Assembly (NCBI GenBank): GCA_016710785.1
Contig: JADJUE010000005.1
Location: 186,001-250,000, forward strand
DNA: 64,000 nt
Source of the DNA: Candidatus Epilinea brevis
GTDB taxonomy: Bacteria; Chloroflexota; Anaerolineae; Epilineales; Epilineaceae
Reading direction: 5' to 3'
Positions 25,790 through 34,505 of the stretch are shown here, piece by piece. The first letter of the stretch is position 1. Every line of letters begins with the position of its first letter. The notes beneath the pieces were generated by a model. It saw only the letters and a list, made by a program, of their open reading frames with translations. It searched no databases and had not been told where the DNA came from. The position numbers were made by a program, and so were the translations under genes.

Positions 25790-27358
25790 TCATAGCAGTG
25801 TCTCCATGGCGGGGAGGCCGTCGCCGCAGTGGCGCGCGGCCAGCAGCAGACCCAGGCTCAGGCCCAGCTGCACGGCCAGGTCATGCACGTAGAGGTGGTC
25901 CAACAGGCTGTGCACGCCCAAGGCCGCCAGGACGCCCACCAGCCCCAGGCCCAGGGCCCCCTCGAGCGCCCCCTTGGGCCGCAGGCAGGCGCGCCAGGCC
26001 AGGGCCCAGGCCGCGCCGTAACACAGCAGGTAGCCGGCCAGGCCCAGCAGACCCGCCTCGGCCAGCAGGTTGAGGTACAGGTTGTGGGCGTGACCCAACG
26101 GGTCCTTCCAGCGGGGCACGCGAAAGCGTTCGTAGGCCGCCGCGAAATGCCCCGGCCCCTGGCCCAGCCAGGGCCGCTCGGCCCACATGTCCAGCGCCGC
26201 CTGCCAATGCGCCAGCCGCTCGATCTTGGCGAAGCTGGCGTCGGTCACCTCCGCGTCGCGGACGTCGATGAGCCAGCCGCCGCCCTCGGCGCTGGAGGCC
26301 AGGCGGTCGACGACCGAAGGGGGCAGGCGCTCCAGGCCGCCGGCCCAGAGTCCGGTCAGGCCCAGGATAAGACCCAGCCAGAGGACCGCCAGGCCTCGCC
26401 GGCGCGCCCCGCCGCTCAGGGCCGCGGCCAGGGCGGCGCCGGCCATGGCCACGCCGGCCGCCGCGGCGCCCAGCCAGGCGCCGCGCGACCAGGACAGGAA
26501 CAGCCCGGCCAGGGCCAGGGCGCCGCAGACGGCCCCCCAGAGCGGCAGCGCCATCCCCCCCGGCCAGGGCCGGCGGTCGCCTGCCGCCGAGCCCAGGCCC
26601 AGCAGCCGCGCCGCCAAGGGCGCCAACGCCAAGGGCCAGATCTGGTTCATGTAGCCGCCGAAAGGGTTGGGCTGCCCGAAATGCCCGTGGGCGCGGAGGA
26701 TGCGCCCGCCCAGGGCCGCGTAGGCCTCCGGACCCTCGCGCAGCAGGGCGCCACGGATGCCCCAAGCCGCCTCCAGCGCTCCGATGCCCAGCACCAGGGC
26801 CAGCACCTTGGCCACCACCCAGGCCGGCTCGGCGGTCCGGCCGGGCGCGGCGCTGCCTCGCCCGCCGTCCTCCTCCGTCCCCGCCGGTCGAGCCGCCGGC
26901 CGGACCGCGAGTCGGGCCGCCAGCCACAGCGCCAGGCCCAAGGAAGCCCAGCGGCCCAGCTCCTGCAAGACCAGCTCGGCCTCCGGCGCCCGCCAACCGG
27001 CCAGGGCCAGCAAGCCCAGGAAGCAGGCCAGGGGCAGCAGCAAGGGTCGGGCAGGCCCCCAGCCAGGCAGGCGCCCGGCCAGGAACGCCCGTCCCAGGGC
27101 CAAAGCCGCACCCAGGGCCAGCAGGGGCAGCGCCGGCGTCAGCCGCGCGCCCCCAAGCTGCAGCGCCGCGAGGCCGCCAAAGGGCACGGCCCCGGCCACC
27201 AGCACCAGCAGCAAGGGCGGCCACAGCAAGAGCGCCGCCATGGCGGCCGCCGGCGCCAAGGCCGCCAGCGGCAAGGCGGCCAGGAGGGCGGCCAGGGCCA
27301 GCCAGAGCAAGACGCCGGCCAGGACGCGCGGATGCGGAAGTTGGATGCTTGCGGTCAT
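25790..27358 (-). CDS. O-antigen ligase-domain (Wzy_C) membrane protein
   Basis: This 522-aa polytopic protein is composed mainly of Ala/Leu membrane helices. The Wzy_C family block is clear: GHFGQPNPFGGYMNQIWPLALAPL, LFLSWSRGAWLGAAAAG, then WQAALDMWAERPWLGQGPGHFAAAYERFRVPRWKDPLGHAHNLYLNLLAEAGLLGLAGYLL. It would ligate or polymerise lipid-linked glycans at the outer face of the membrane. It is the second such protein in the window but lacks the TPR part of the first. It ends 65 bp before the flippase-like gene and probably shares a transcript with it. Confidence 0.82.
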   Translation of the reverse strand: MTASIQLPHPRVLAGVLLWLALAALLAALPLAALAPAAAMAALLLWPPLLLVLVAGAVPFGGLAALQLGGARLTPALPLLALGAALALGRAFLAGRLPGWGPARPLLLPLACFLGLLALAGWRAPEAELVLQELGRWASLGLALWLAARLAVRPAARPAGTEEDGGRGSAAPGRTAEPAWVVAKVLALVLGIGALEAAWGIRGALLREGPEAYAALGGRILRAHGHFGQPNPFGGYMNQIWPLALAPLAARLLGLGSAAGDRRPWPGGMALPLWGAVCGALALAGLFLSWSRGAWLGAAAAGVAMAGAALAAALSGGARRRGLAVLWLGLILGLTGLWAGGLERLPPSVVDRLASSAEGGGWLIDVRDAEVTDASFAKIERLAHWQAALDMWAERPWLGQGPGHFAAAYERFRVPRWKDPLGHAHNLYLNLLAEAGLLGLAGYLLCYGAAWALAWRACLRPKGALEGALGLGLVGVLAALGVHSLLDHLYVHDLAVQLGLSLGLLLAARHCGDGLPAMETLL

Positions 27359-27477
27359 GAGGCGGGGATGATACCAGCGGGCGGGGCCCGGCGCGCCGCG
27401 AACGGCCGCGGGACGCTACAATTCAGCGCGCCGACCGCAGCGGATCGGCCGCCGCGCCGACCCGACAGGAGCCGATC

Positions 27478-28113
27478 GTGCCCATCCTCGACCCCCTGAA
27501 GCGCGTGCAGGACCTTCGCCGGGCGAACGAGCGCCGCGCCGGAAAGAGCGACTCGCCCGTGGGGCGCACGCCGCCGGGCCAGAGCTTGACCGCCAAGTTC
27601 CCCGTCCTCACCTATGGTCCCATCCCGCGCGTCGATCGGGACAGCTGGCGCCTCAAGGTCTGGGGCCTCGTTGACGCGCCGCAGGAATGGGATTACGAGG
27701 GCATCCTGGCCCTGCCGCAGCAGACGCAGACAGTGGACATCCACTGCGTCACCCGCTGGAGCAAGCTGGACACCACCTGGCAGGGCGCCCCGTTCACCAC
27801 GATCGCCGCCCTCGTGGCGCCGCGGCCGGAAGCGGACCATGTCATGATCCACTGCTACGGCGGCTACACCACCAACATGCGGCTGAGCGAACTGCTGGAA
27901 GCCGACGTCATCCTGGCCCACAGCTACGAAGGGTTGCCGCTGGAGCCTGAGCATGGCGGACCGATGCGCCTCCTGGTGCCCAAGCTCTACCTGTGGAAGA
28001 GCGCCAAGTGGATCAGCGGTCTGGAGTTCATGCAGGGCAACCGCCCCGGCTTCTGGGAACGCTACGGCTACCACATGCACGGCGACCCCTGGACCGAAGA
28101 GCGCTTCGGTTAG
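27478..28113 (+). CDS. Sulfite oxidase-like molybdopterin oxidoreductase
   Basis: This 211-aa protein is a compact oxidoreductase of the sulfite-oxidase Moco fold, related to YuiH. The conserved region VDIHCVTRWSKLDTTWQG holds the molybdenum-ligating Cys90; HCYGGYTTNM, LARSYEG-like LAHSYEGLPLEPEHGGPMRLLVPKLYLWKSAKW and GYHMHGDPWTEERF are family signatures. No signal peptide is seen, so it is probably cytoplasmic. The start is GTG 27478 behind CAGGAG, and TACAAT lies at 27417. The substrate is unknown. The MoeB-like protein at 15 kb could serve its cofactor. Confidence 0.85.
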   Translation: MPILDPLKRVQDLRRANERRAGKSDSPVGRTPPGQSLTAKFPVLTYGPIPRVDRDSWRLKVWGLVDAPQEWDYEGILALPQQTQTVDIHCVTRWSKLDTTWQGAPFTTIAALVAPRPEADHVMIHCYGGYTTNMRLSELLEADVILAHSYEGLPLEPEHGGPMRLLVPKLYLWKSAKWISGLEFMQGNRPGFWERYGYHMHGDPWTEERFG

Positions 28114-28226
28114 GATTGCACCATGGAGGTTGATTGAGAGTAGCCGGTGGGTAGACCGGATCCCCTCTGTTGGCGTGGCCGACGGTTCATGACGCCGCCA
28201 CCGTCACGTTCCATGGTGGTGTCAGG

Positions 28227-29009
28227 CTAACCTGCCGCGGCGCGCTGCCGTAGGGCCTCGAAGAGCAGCACCGCCGCCGCGGTGGCGGCGTTGAGGGATT
28301 CCATGGCCCCCGGCATCGCGATGCGCACCGTTTGATGCGGCAGGGACAGGCTGGCACCGGAAGCGCCCTCGGCCTCGCCGCCCACCAGGATGGCCGCCGG
28401 CCGCGTCCAGTCGACCGCCGTGTGCACCCGCTCGCCGCTCGCCTCCGCGATCCACAGGTCCAGCCCCTGCAGTCGCGCGGCGACCTGCTCGGGCGCCGCG
28501 GCCTCCAGAGGCAGGACGAACTGCGCGCCCATGCCCGCCCTGAGTGCCCGAGGATGCCAGGGGTCCACCGTGCCGGCGGTCAAGAGGGCCAGATCGACAC
28601 CGGCGGCCGCGGCGGCGCGCAGGGCGGTGCCCAGGTTGCCGGGATCCCGCCAACCGTCCAGGACCAGCACCAGGCTCGGCCGCTCCGGCGGAGGCGGCTG
28701 GGGGATGGGGAAGGCCGCCAACAGCCCTTGGGGCGTCGCCGTGTCCGCCGTGGCCCGAAACAGGGCGGGCGAGGTCTCCAGCAGGGTCGCCCCTGCAGTC
28801 TGCAACCGCTCCCGGAGGCCATGCCCGCGCTCGGTGGCCAGCAGCTCGGCACTGACCAGGACCAGGGCGGGCAAGGCGCCGGCCGCCAAGGCCGCCTCCA
28901 CCAGCCGGAGGCCTTCCAGCACCACCCGACCTTCGTGCGCCCGGAAGGCCTTGCTGTCCGACAGGCGGCGCAGGTAACGCAGTTTGGGGTTGTCGGGGCT
29001 GGTGATCAT
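28227..29009 (-). CDS. SpoU/TrmH-family RNA 2'-O-methyltransferase
   Basis: This 260-aa protein has an N-terminal substrate-binding domain (ITSPDNPKLRYLRRLSDSKAFRAHEGRVVLEGLRLVEAAL) and a SPOUT domain with the deep trefoil knot. The motifs are LVLDGWRDPGNLGTALRAA, the LVGGEAEGAS loop and the SAM-binding IAMPGAMESLNAATAAAVLLFEALRQ. It probably methylates rRNA or tRNA ribose. The start MITSPDNPK at 29009 is preferred over 29060 because the longer version would cover the perfect inverted repeat at 29033-29086. It lies downstream of the rplT operon in the same direction, as is common. Confidence 0.85.
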   Translation of the reverse strand: MITSPDNPKLRYLRRLSDSKAFRAHEGRVVLEGLRLVEAALAAGALPALVLVSAELLATERGHGLRERLQTAGATLLETSPALFRATADTATPQGLLAAFPIPQPPPPERPSLVLVLDGWRDPGNLGTALRAAAAAGVDLALLTAGTVDPWHPRALRAGMGAQFVLPLEAAAPEQVAARLQGLDLWIAEASGERVHTAVDWTRPAAILVGGEAEGASGASLSLPHQTVRIAMPGAMESLNAATAAAVLLFEALRQRAAAG

Positions 29010-29032
29010 GGCGCTTGGGCGCAACAACGACA

Positions 29033-29086
29033 ATGGGTCGTCGGCGCGGAGGCACGGCATACCGTGCCCCTACGCCGACGACCCAT
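29033..29086. repeat. 54-bp inverted-repeat (REP/MITE-like) hairpin
   Basis: ATGGGTCGTCGGCG (29033-29046) is perfectly complementary to CGCCGACGACCCAT (29073-29086). Inside it GGCACGG pairs with CCGTGCC around CATA. The whole folds into one long hairpin placed between rplT and the TrmH-family gene. Confidence 0.8.
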
Positions 29087-29118
29087 CATCAACGGTGTTT
29101 GGGATTGGGGGTCCGCCT

Positions 29119-29157
29119 GGTCGGAGCAACCGGTCGGAGCAACCGGTCGGATCAACC
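29119..29157 (+). repeat. Tandem repeat of a 13-bp unit, three copies
   Basis: GGTCGGAGCAACC is repeated three times head to tail, the third copy having T for G at one site. It lies between the hairpin and the rplT stop codon. Confidence 0.85.
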
Positions 29158-29164
29158 AACCCGA

Positions 29165-29518
29165 TCAGACCGTGCCGCCGGCCACCTTGACCAGAACCCC
29201 GAAGGCCTCCGGGTCGCGCGCGGCCAACTCAGCCAGGCTCTTGCGATCGATCGCTACCCCGGCCTGGATCAAGCCGTGCATGAAGCGACCATAGGTCAGC
29301 CCATGCTGGCGCGCCGCGGCATTGATGCGCTGGATCCACAGGCGACGGAAATCGCGCTTGCGCTTGCGGCGGTCCCGGAACTGGTCCGCCAAGGCGTTGA
29401 TGACCGCCTCGTGGGCGCGCTTGTACAGGCGACGGCGACCCTGGTCATAGCCACGGGCCATGTCCAGGATCTTCTTGTGACGGCGATGGGTGGTGGTTCC
29501 ACCTTTCACACGTGCCAT
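29165..29518 (-). CDS. rplT: 50S ribosomal protein L20
   Basis: This 117-aa protein matches L20 throughout: MARVKGGTTTHRRHKKILDMARGYDQGRRRLYKRAHEAVINALADQFRDRRKRKRDFRRLWIQRINAAARQHGLTYGRFMHGL. It binds 23S rRNA early in large-subunit assembly and often represses its own operon. The gene is the third of infC-rpmI-rplT and follows rpmI after 129 bp, a gap long enough to hold an autoregulatory leader. Confidence 0.97.
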   Translation of the reverse strand: MARVKGGTTTHRRHKKILDMARGYDQGRRRLYKRAHEAVINALADQFRDRRKRKRDFRRLWIQRINAAARQHGLTYGRFMHGLIQAGVAIDRKSLAELAARDPEAFGVLVKVAGGTV

Positions 29519-29647
29519 GGTCTATCAGTCTCCTCGTCGGCCGGAGAGAGCGCGGAGCTCCCATCGATCCGGTGCTGGTGTGGTTGAGTCGAGCCCGGGC
29601 CGGGCGGCATTGCCGCCATCAGCCGGGCAGGGCCATGAGCCTGAGGC

Positions 29648-29863
29648 TCAGCCCTTCTTTTTCCAGAGCGAAGGCGCCAGCTTGCGCACCCTCTTGATGC
29701 TGCCCTTGTGCGTGACCACCAGGTATTCGTCAAAGAGCCGGCGCACCCGCGACGTCTTCTTGCGGCGCAGGTGGCTCTTGCCGATCTTGGTGCGCATGAG
29801 CTTCCCGGTGCCGGTCACCTTGAAGCGCTTGGCGGTGGACTTGTGGGTCTTCATCTTCGGCAT
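29648..29863 (-). CDS. rpmI: 50S ribosomal protein L35
   Basis: This 71-aa protein begins MPKMKTHKSTAKRFKVTGTGKLMRTKIGKSH, diagnostic of L35. The end (LVVTHKGSIKRVRKLAPSLWKKKG) is slightly longer than the usual 65 residues. It starts 7 bases after the infC stop codon. Confidence 0.96.
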   Translation of the reverse strand: MPKMKTHKSTAKRFKVTGTGKLMRTKIGKSHLRRKKTSRVRRLFDEYLVVTHKGSIKRVRKLAPSLWKKKG

Positions 29864-29870
29864 GGCTGAT

Positions 29871-30746
29871 TCAACCTTCTGATTCGGATTCGTCCCCGAC
29901 GGTCACCGCTTCAGGGACCGGCGGCGACTCAGGTATCGGCGGTGTGTCGTCCGCAGCGGCCCCGTCCGTCGCTACAGCCGCAGGCTCGTCCTCGGCCGAC
30001 GGGGCATCGTCTTCTTCTACCTCGTCGTCATCGTCGTCGTCGTCATCATCATCATCATCGTCATCGATGTCGTCATCGTCGAGGTCGTCATCGATGTCGT
30101 CGTCCGGCAGGCCGGCCTCGCCGCTGGCCAGCAGCGCCGCCGCAGCGGCCGCCTTGACCTTGGCCAGGCCCTTGGGCGCCAAGGCCGCCGCGGCCACGAC
30201 GGCCGGGGTCGGCGCGAGGACCATCAGCATGGTGCGACCTTCCATGTCGGGCTTCTGCTCGACAGTGGCCACGTCACTCAACTCAGCGGCGACCTCGCGC
30301 AGATGCTCCAGGCCGATCTCCGGATGGGTGATCTCCCGACCGCGGAACTGGACGCGGACCTTGACCTTCATCCCCTGCTTCAGGAAGTCGCGAGCGCGCT
30401 TGACCTTGAAGCCGGTATGGTAGTCGTCGGTCTTGGGCCGAAGGCGGATCTCTTTGATCTCGGTGATCTTCTGCGCCTTGCGCGCTTCGCGCATGCGCTT
30501 CACCATCGTGTAATGGTACTTGCCGTAGTCCAGGATGCGGCATACGGGCGGATCGGCGTTGGGGGCCACCTCGACCAGGTCCAACTCCCGCTCGCGCGAC
30601 GCGTTCAACGCATCGCGCAGCGACAGAATGCCCAGTTGCTCCCCCTTGTCGTCAATCACGCGCACACGTGGTGACAGGATCTCCTCGTTGATCCGCCGAT
30701 GGTCTTCGATCACCGGTTGCTCGGGTCGCTTGGCTGATCGCTTGAT
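29871..30746 (-). CDS. infC: Translation initiation factor IF-3 with long acidic C-terminal extension, probable AUC start
   Basis: The 291-aa protein has the IF-3 N domain (RRINEEILSPRVRVIDDKGEQLGILSLRDAL...DPPVCRILDYGKYHY) and C domain (EIRLRPKTDDYHTGFKVKRARDFLKQGMKVKVRVQFRGREITHPEIG...DMEGRTMLMVLAPT). About 110 extra residues follow: an Ala/Lys stretch, then a nearly unbroken run of aspartates, then Glu/Pro/Ala. Typical IF-3 is 170-180 aa. I place the start at ATC 30746, because GGGAG lies 6 bases before it and infC is known for AUU/AUC/AUA starts that give autoregulation. The alternative is GTG 30713, which lacks a ribosome site and would trim 11 residues. Confidence 0.9.
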   Translation of the reverse strand: MKRSAKRPEQPVIEDHRRINEEILSPRVRVIDDKGEQLGILSLRDALNASRERELDLVEVAPNADPPVCRILDYGKYHYTMVKRMREARKAQKITEIKEIRLRPKTDDYHTGFKVKRARDFLKQGMKVKVRVQFRGREITHPEIGLEHLREVAAELSDVATVEQKPDMEGRTMLMVLAPTPAVVAAAALAPKGLAKVKAAAAAALLASGEAGLPDDDIDDDLDDDDIDDDDDDDDDDDDDDEVEEDDAPSAEDEPAAVATDGAAADDTPPIPESPPVPEAVTVGDESESEG

Positions 30747-30868
30747 GGACGGCTCCCTTTCACATGCAAAGAAGCGAGGCAGGCCGCAAAGGGCATTTGG
30801 AGCGAACCTCGCACGGCTTTATTTCGGAATCCACATCGGGTCAGACCGGCGACTCGCGCCGATCACCG

Positions 30869-30898
30869 AGTGTAGCGCGGGCCGCGCCGTCCGGTCAA
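30869..30898 (-). promoter_or_regulatory. Promoter of the infC-rpmI-rplT operon (TTGACC-18-TACACT)
   Basis: On the minus strand TTGACC (30898-30893) and TACACT (30874-30869) are 18 bp apart, placing the start site about 115 bases before the proposed infC AUC codon. It lies just downstream of the tRNA gene. Confidence 0.65.
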
Positions 30899-30918
30899 GG
30901 GCGGCGAAGGCCGGGCTG

Positions 30919-30992
30919 TGGGCGGTACAAGACTCGAACTTGTGACCTCCACGATGTCAACGTGGCGCTCTAACCAACTGAGCTAACCGCCC
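30919..30992 (-). tRNA. tRNA-Val (anticodon GAC)
   Basis: The minus strand folds as a full cloverleaf: acceptor GGGCGGT/ACCGCCC, D arm GCTCAGTTGGTTAGAGC, anticodon stem CCACG/CGTGG with loop TTGACAT (anticodon GAC), variable loop, and T arm with GTTCGAGTC. The discriminator is A; CCA is not encoded. Confidence 0.95.
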
Positions 30993-31005
30993 GAACGGAA
31001 GGTTC

Positions 31006-31035
31006 AGTATAGCAGGAGCGCGAGGGGTTTCGCAA
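31006..31035 (-). promoter_or_regulatory. Promoter of the tRNA-Val gene (TTGCGA-18-TATACT)
   Basis: TTGCGA (31035-31030) and TATACT (31011-31006) on the minus strand are spaced by 18 bp and end 14 bases before the mature tRNA. Confidence 0.6.
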
Positions 31036-31334
31036 GCAGCTGCGGGGGCATGCGCCTTCGGGCGCCTGCGGCGGCCTGGCGCCCGTACCTCTAACCCGGG
31101 GTTCACGTGAACCGAGGGCGAGCCAGCCGGGTCGCAGCGTCAAGGTGACGGCGTAGCGAATCGCCCGGCGGTCCCGCCCCTACCCGTACACCCCGCGCCG
31201 GTGTTAGCCACGGTGGTATCGTCTGGGGGGCTCCGCGCCCGCCGTCAGGCGACGCCCACCGTCCAACCACCACGGACGCGCGCTCCCGACCGGGGGACAC
31301 GCGCGCCGGATCGCTCAGCCCAGGAGAGACAGCC
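31036..31334 (+). other. Intergenic region with a 14-bp perfect palindrome
   Basis: No gene is supported here. The perfect palindrome GGTTCACGTGAACC at 31100-31113 looks like an operator for a dimeric regulator, and a GCGCC-TTCG-GGCGC tetraloop hairpin lies near 31052. AGGAGAG at 31322 serves the downstream start. Confidence 0.45.
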
Positions 31335-34300
31335 ATGCCCCGTCCGCGCCCCGCTCTTGACGGAGCCGCCGCCCGCCGCTCTGCCGCCCGCGCCCTGGCC
31401 TGCCTGTTACTGGGGCTCGCCGCCGTCGCGCCCTCGCCGCGGGCCGCCTCGGCCCAGGCGCCCGCCCGTCCGCTCAGCGCCGTGGTCAGCCTGGGTCGCC
31501 CGGCCATTACCGGCCGGGCCGCCTCCGGGGCGGAGCTCAGCGCCGAGCTGCGCGGGGCGGGTCAGACGGTCAAGGGCAGCGCCGGCGGCAATGCCCTGCC
31601 GCTCATCGGCTTCTACAACCTGGCCCTGGCCGACGCCGACGGCAACCCCGTGCCCGTGGCCGCCGGCGACCGCATCCGGGTGGCCGACGCCGCCGGACCG
31701 GCCATCGAAGCGCTGGTGCCTGCCCTGCGCCTGGCGGCCGACGCCGCCACCGACGCCGTGACCGGCACCGCCCCGGCCGGGGCGGCCATCTCGGTGACCG
31801 TCTCCAGCGGCCTGGGCTTCGACGCCGTGGCGCGGGGGGCCGTGGCCGACGCCTCGGGCGCCTTCGCCGTCAGCTTCGCCGGCGGCTACGACATCGCCGA
31901 GGGCAGCAACCTGCGCCTGGACTACCCCGCGGATCCCTTCACCTTCCGCCTGGAACTGCCGCTCTCGTCCCAGCTGAACCTGCGCCTCTACGACGCGGCG
32001 GTGAGCGGGGCCGGCCCCAACGGCGCGGTGGTGGAAGCCGAGCTGGTACGCGGCGCCCGCACCCTGGCCCGCGGCGGCGGCAGCGGCGCCTTCTTCGGCA
32101 TCTTCGGCTTCAGCCTGCTGAGCGCCGCCGACGACCCGGTGCCCCTGCAGCCGGGCGACCGGGTCAAGCTCAACTTCGTGGGTCTGAGCAGCTACGACTA
32201 CCCCGTGCCGCAACTGGACGCCCAGGCTGATGGGGCGACGGACACGGTCAGCGGCCAGGCCCCGGCCGGCGCCGAGGTGCAGGTGTCTGCCGGCGCGGGC
32301 GGCGGGGCGGTCACCTTGCGCGTGGTCGCCGACGCGGCCGGTCGCTACCAGGCCAGCTTCGCCGGCCAGGCCGACCTGGCGCCGGGCTCCAGCGGGCAGG
32401 TGCAGCTGGTGCAGCGCCAGCCGGGCCTGACCGTGACCCTCAGCCGCGCCTGGGCGCTGACGCGCGTTGAAGCCCTGCTGGGCGCCGCCACCGTCAGCGG
32501 CGTGACCGCGCCGGACGCGCCGGTGATCCTGATCCTGCGCGGCGCCGGCGGCATGGAGAAGGGCCGCGCGGCCGTCGCCGCCGCGGCGGCGGGCGGCTTC
32601 ACCGCGGATCTGGCGGACCCCTTGAACCGCCCGGCCCTCATCCTGCCCGGCGACCGGCTGAGCTTCAAGCGCGGCGCCGAGAGCTTCGAGCTGACCATCC
32701 CCACCCTGACCGCCGAGCTGGACATCGGCCAGGACCGGGTGAGCGGCCAGGCCCCGGCCGGCGCGACCCTGGCGGTGAGCGCCCGGGTCCTCTTCAACAC
32801 CCAGACCCTGGCGGCGACCGTCGATGGCGCGGGGCGCTACCTGGCCGACTTCCGCGGCCGGCTGGACATCGTGGGCGGCAGCCGGGTGGATGTGCTCTAC
32901 AGCTACCCCGAGGGCCATCGCGTGCGGCTGGTGGAGGCGGCCTCCTCCATCCGCGTCTGGCCGGAGCTGGGACGGGTGGACGGCTCGGTGCCCGGCGGTA
33001 CCGAGCTGACGGTGGTGGCCCTGGACGCCCTGGGCCTGCCGGTGGCCTCGGCCAGCGGCGCCTCAAGCGTCCTCGGGCGCTATGACCTGACCCTGACCAC
33101 GCCCAAGGGCGAGCTGCATCTGCCCAGGGCGGGGGAGACGATTGAACTGCGCTTCGAGGGCTTGAAGCGCTCGATGACGGTGCCGCCCCTGGGCATCGAC
33201 TGGGACACGGCGGCCGAGACCGTGTCGGGCGAGACCACGCCCGACGGGACGGTGACGGTGGTCGCCCAGCCGCCGGAAGGTCAGGGCAACGGCGCGGTCA
33301 CCCGCGCGGTCACCGTGCCGGCCAGCGCCTTCTATCAGGCCGCCTTCAGTCCCGACGCCAACCTGCGTGCCGGCAGCCGCCTGCAGGTGACCTACACCTA
33401 CCCCAACGGCAACCGCGCGCGCATCGACCGCGCCATCCCCTGGCTGAACGTGATGGTGGGCGGCGACGCGGTAGACGGCCTGGCCCTGCCGCGGGCGGCG
33501 GTGCAGGCCAACCTGGAGCGCGCCGGCGCCGCGGTGGGCCAGGCCCGGACCACAGCCGCGGTGGACCAGCGCTTCAGCCTGCGCCTGGCGGACGAAGCCG
33601 GCCGGCCGGCCATCCTGGCCGCGGGCCAGAGCCTCAGCCTGCGCTTCGGCCGCAGCCTGGCCGTGCCGGTGGGACCGCTGTCGGCGCGCCTGGAGCAGGC
33701 GGCCGACAAGAGCTGGTCCCTGGCGGGCACGGGGCCCCTCAGCCGCACGCTCAGCGTCCGCTTCGAGGGCGCGGGCGGCGCGCGCACGGTGACGGTGCTG
33801 ACCGACCAGGCCACGGGCGCCTGGCGCCGTGCCCTGCCGGCGGGCGTCACCGCCGGTCCGGGCCTGCGGGCGGAGGCCAGCCATCTGGACGCCGAAGGGC
33901 ACCGTTTCTATAGCCTGGACCTGCTCACCCGCCTGACGGCCTACCTGGGCACGGAGCAGGCCGGCGTGGAAGGCAGCCCCCTGGCGGCCGCGCGCCTCAG
34001 CCTGGAGCCGGCCGCCGGCGGCGCGGCCCTGGCCACGGCGGCGGCGGTGCTGGACTCAGCGGGCCAGCTGCGCGCCGGCCTGCGCGGCGCAGCGCCGCGC
34101 ATCATCGCCGGGCAGCAGCTGGCGGTGGAGCTGGAGCTCTTGGACGGCGGCGCGGCCCGGACGGCGCGGATGACGGTGGCCGACCTGAGCATGGCCCTGG
34201 ACACGGTGGGCAGCCGCATCAACGGCAAGGTGCCCACCCCGGCGGGGTTCCAGGACCGCCTGGTCACCCTCAGGGTCAGCCCACGGGACGGCTCGGCCAC

Positions 34301-34505
34301 CCGCAACTACACGGCCCTGGCTGACGACCAGGGTGCCTTCAGCTTCAACACCGCCAACCCGGGCTTCCTGGCCCCGCCGGGCATCCCCCTGGCGGCCGTG
34401 GGCCTGGTGGAGCTGATCCACACCGGCGCCGACGGGCATCGCACCATCCTGGCGGGCGTGCCGCGCATCGCGGTCTTCCTGCCGCGGCTGGCGAAGAAAC
34501 AGTAG
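31335..34505 (+). CDS. Large secreted repeat protein with Chloroflexota-type LPRL tail
   Basis: This 1056-aa protein has a signal peptide (about residues 1-42, ending RAASAQA) and a series of about eight or nine beta-rich repeats of about 110 residues. Each has a core like D-x-VTGTAPAGAAISVTVSSG, DTVSGQAPAGAEVQVSAG, DRVSGQAPAGATLAVSAR or ETVSGETTPDGTVTVVA, followed by YxASFAGQADLxxGSxxxVxY. The pattern suggests Ig-like or carboxypeptidase-regulatory-like surface modules. It ends RIAVFLPRLAKKQ. A similar hydrophobic-LPRL ending is present in the protein at 37-40 kb and recalls the C-terminal YLPLV/LPR motifs common on exported proteins of this phylum. The ligand or partner is unknown. Confidence 0.75.
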   Translation: MPRPRPALDGAAARRSAARALACLLLGLAAVAPSPRAASAQAPARPLSAVVSLGRPAITGRAASGAELSAELRGAGQTVKGSAGGNALPLIGFYNLALADADGNPVPVAAGDRIRVADAAGPAIEALVPALRLAADAATDAVTGTAPAGAAISVTVSSGLGFDAVARGAVADASGAFAVSFAGGYDIAEGSNLRLDYPADPFTFRLELPLSSQLNLRLYDAAVSGAGPNGAVVEAELVRGARTLARGGGSGAFFGIFGFSLLSAADDPVPLQPGDRVKLNFVGLSSYDYPVPQLDAQADGATDTVSGQAPAGAEVQVSAGAGGGAVTLRVVADAAGRYQASFAGQADLAPGSSGQVQLVQRQPGLTVTLSRAWALTRVEALLGAATVSGVTAPDAPVILILRGAGGMEKGRAAVAAAAAGGFTADLADPLNRPALILPGDRLSFKRGAESFELTIPTLTAELDIGQDRVSGQAPAGATLAVSARVLFNTQTLAATVDGAGRYLADFRGRLDIVGGSRVDVLYSYPEGHRVRLVEAASSIRVWPELGRVDGSVPGGTELTVVALDALGLPVASASGASSVLGRYDLTLTTPKGELHLPRAGETIELRFEGLKRSMTVPPLGIDWDTAAETVSGETTPDGTVTVVAQPPEGQGNGAVTRAVTVPASAFYQAAFSPDANLRAGSRLQVTYTYPNGNRARIDRAIPWLNVMVGGDAVDGLALPRAAVQANLERAGAAVGQARTTAAVDQRFSLRLADEAGRPAILAAGQSLSLRFGRSLAVPVGPLSARLEQAADKSWSLAGTGPLSRTLSVRFEGAGGARTVTVLTDQATGAWRRALPAGVTAGPGLRAEASHLDAEGHRFYSLDLLTRLTAYLGTEQAGVEGSPLAAARLSLEPAAGGAALATAAAVLDSAGQLRAGLRGAAPRIIAGQQLAVELELLDGGAARTARMTVADLSMALDTVGSRINGKVPTPAGFQDRLVTLRVSPRDGSATRNYTALADDQGAFSFNTANPGFLAPPGIPLAAVGLVELIHTGADGHRTILAGVPRIAVFLPRLAKKQ

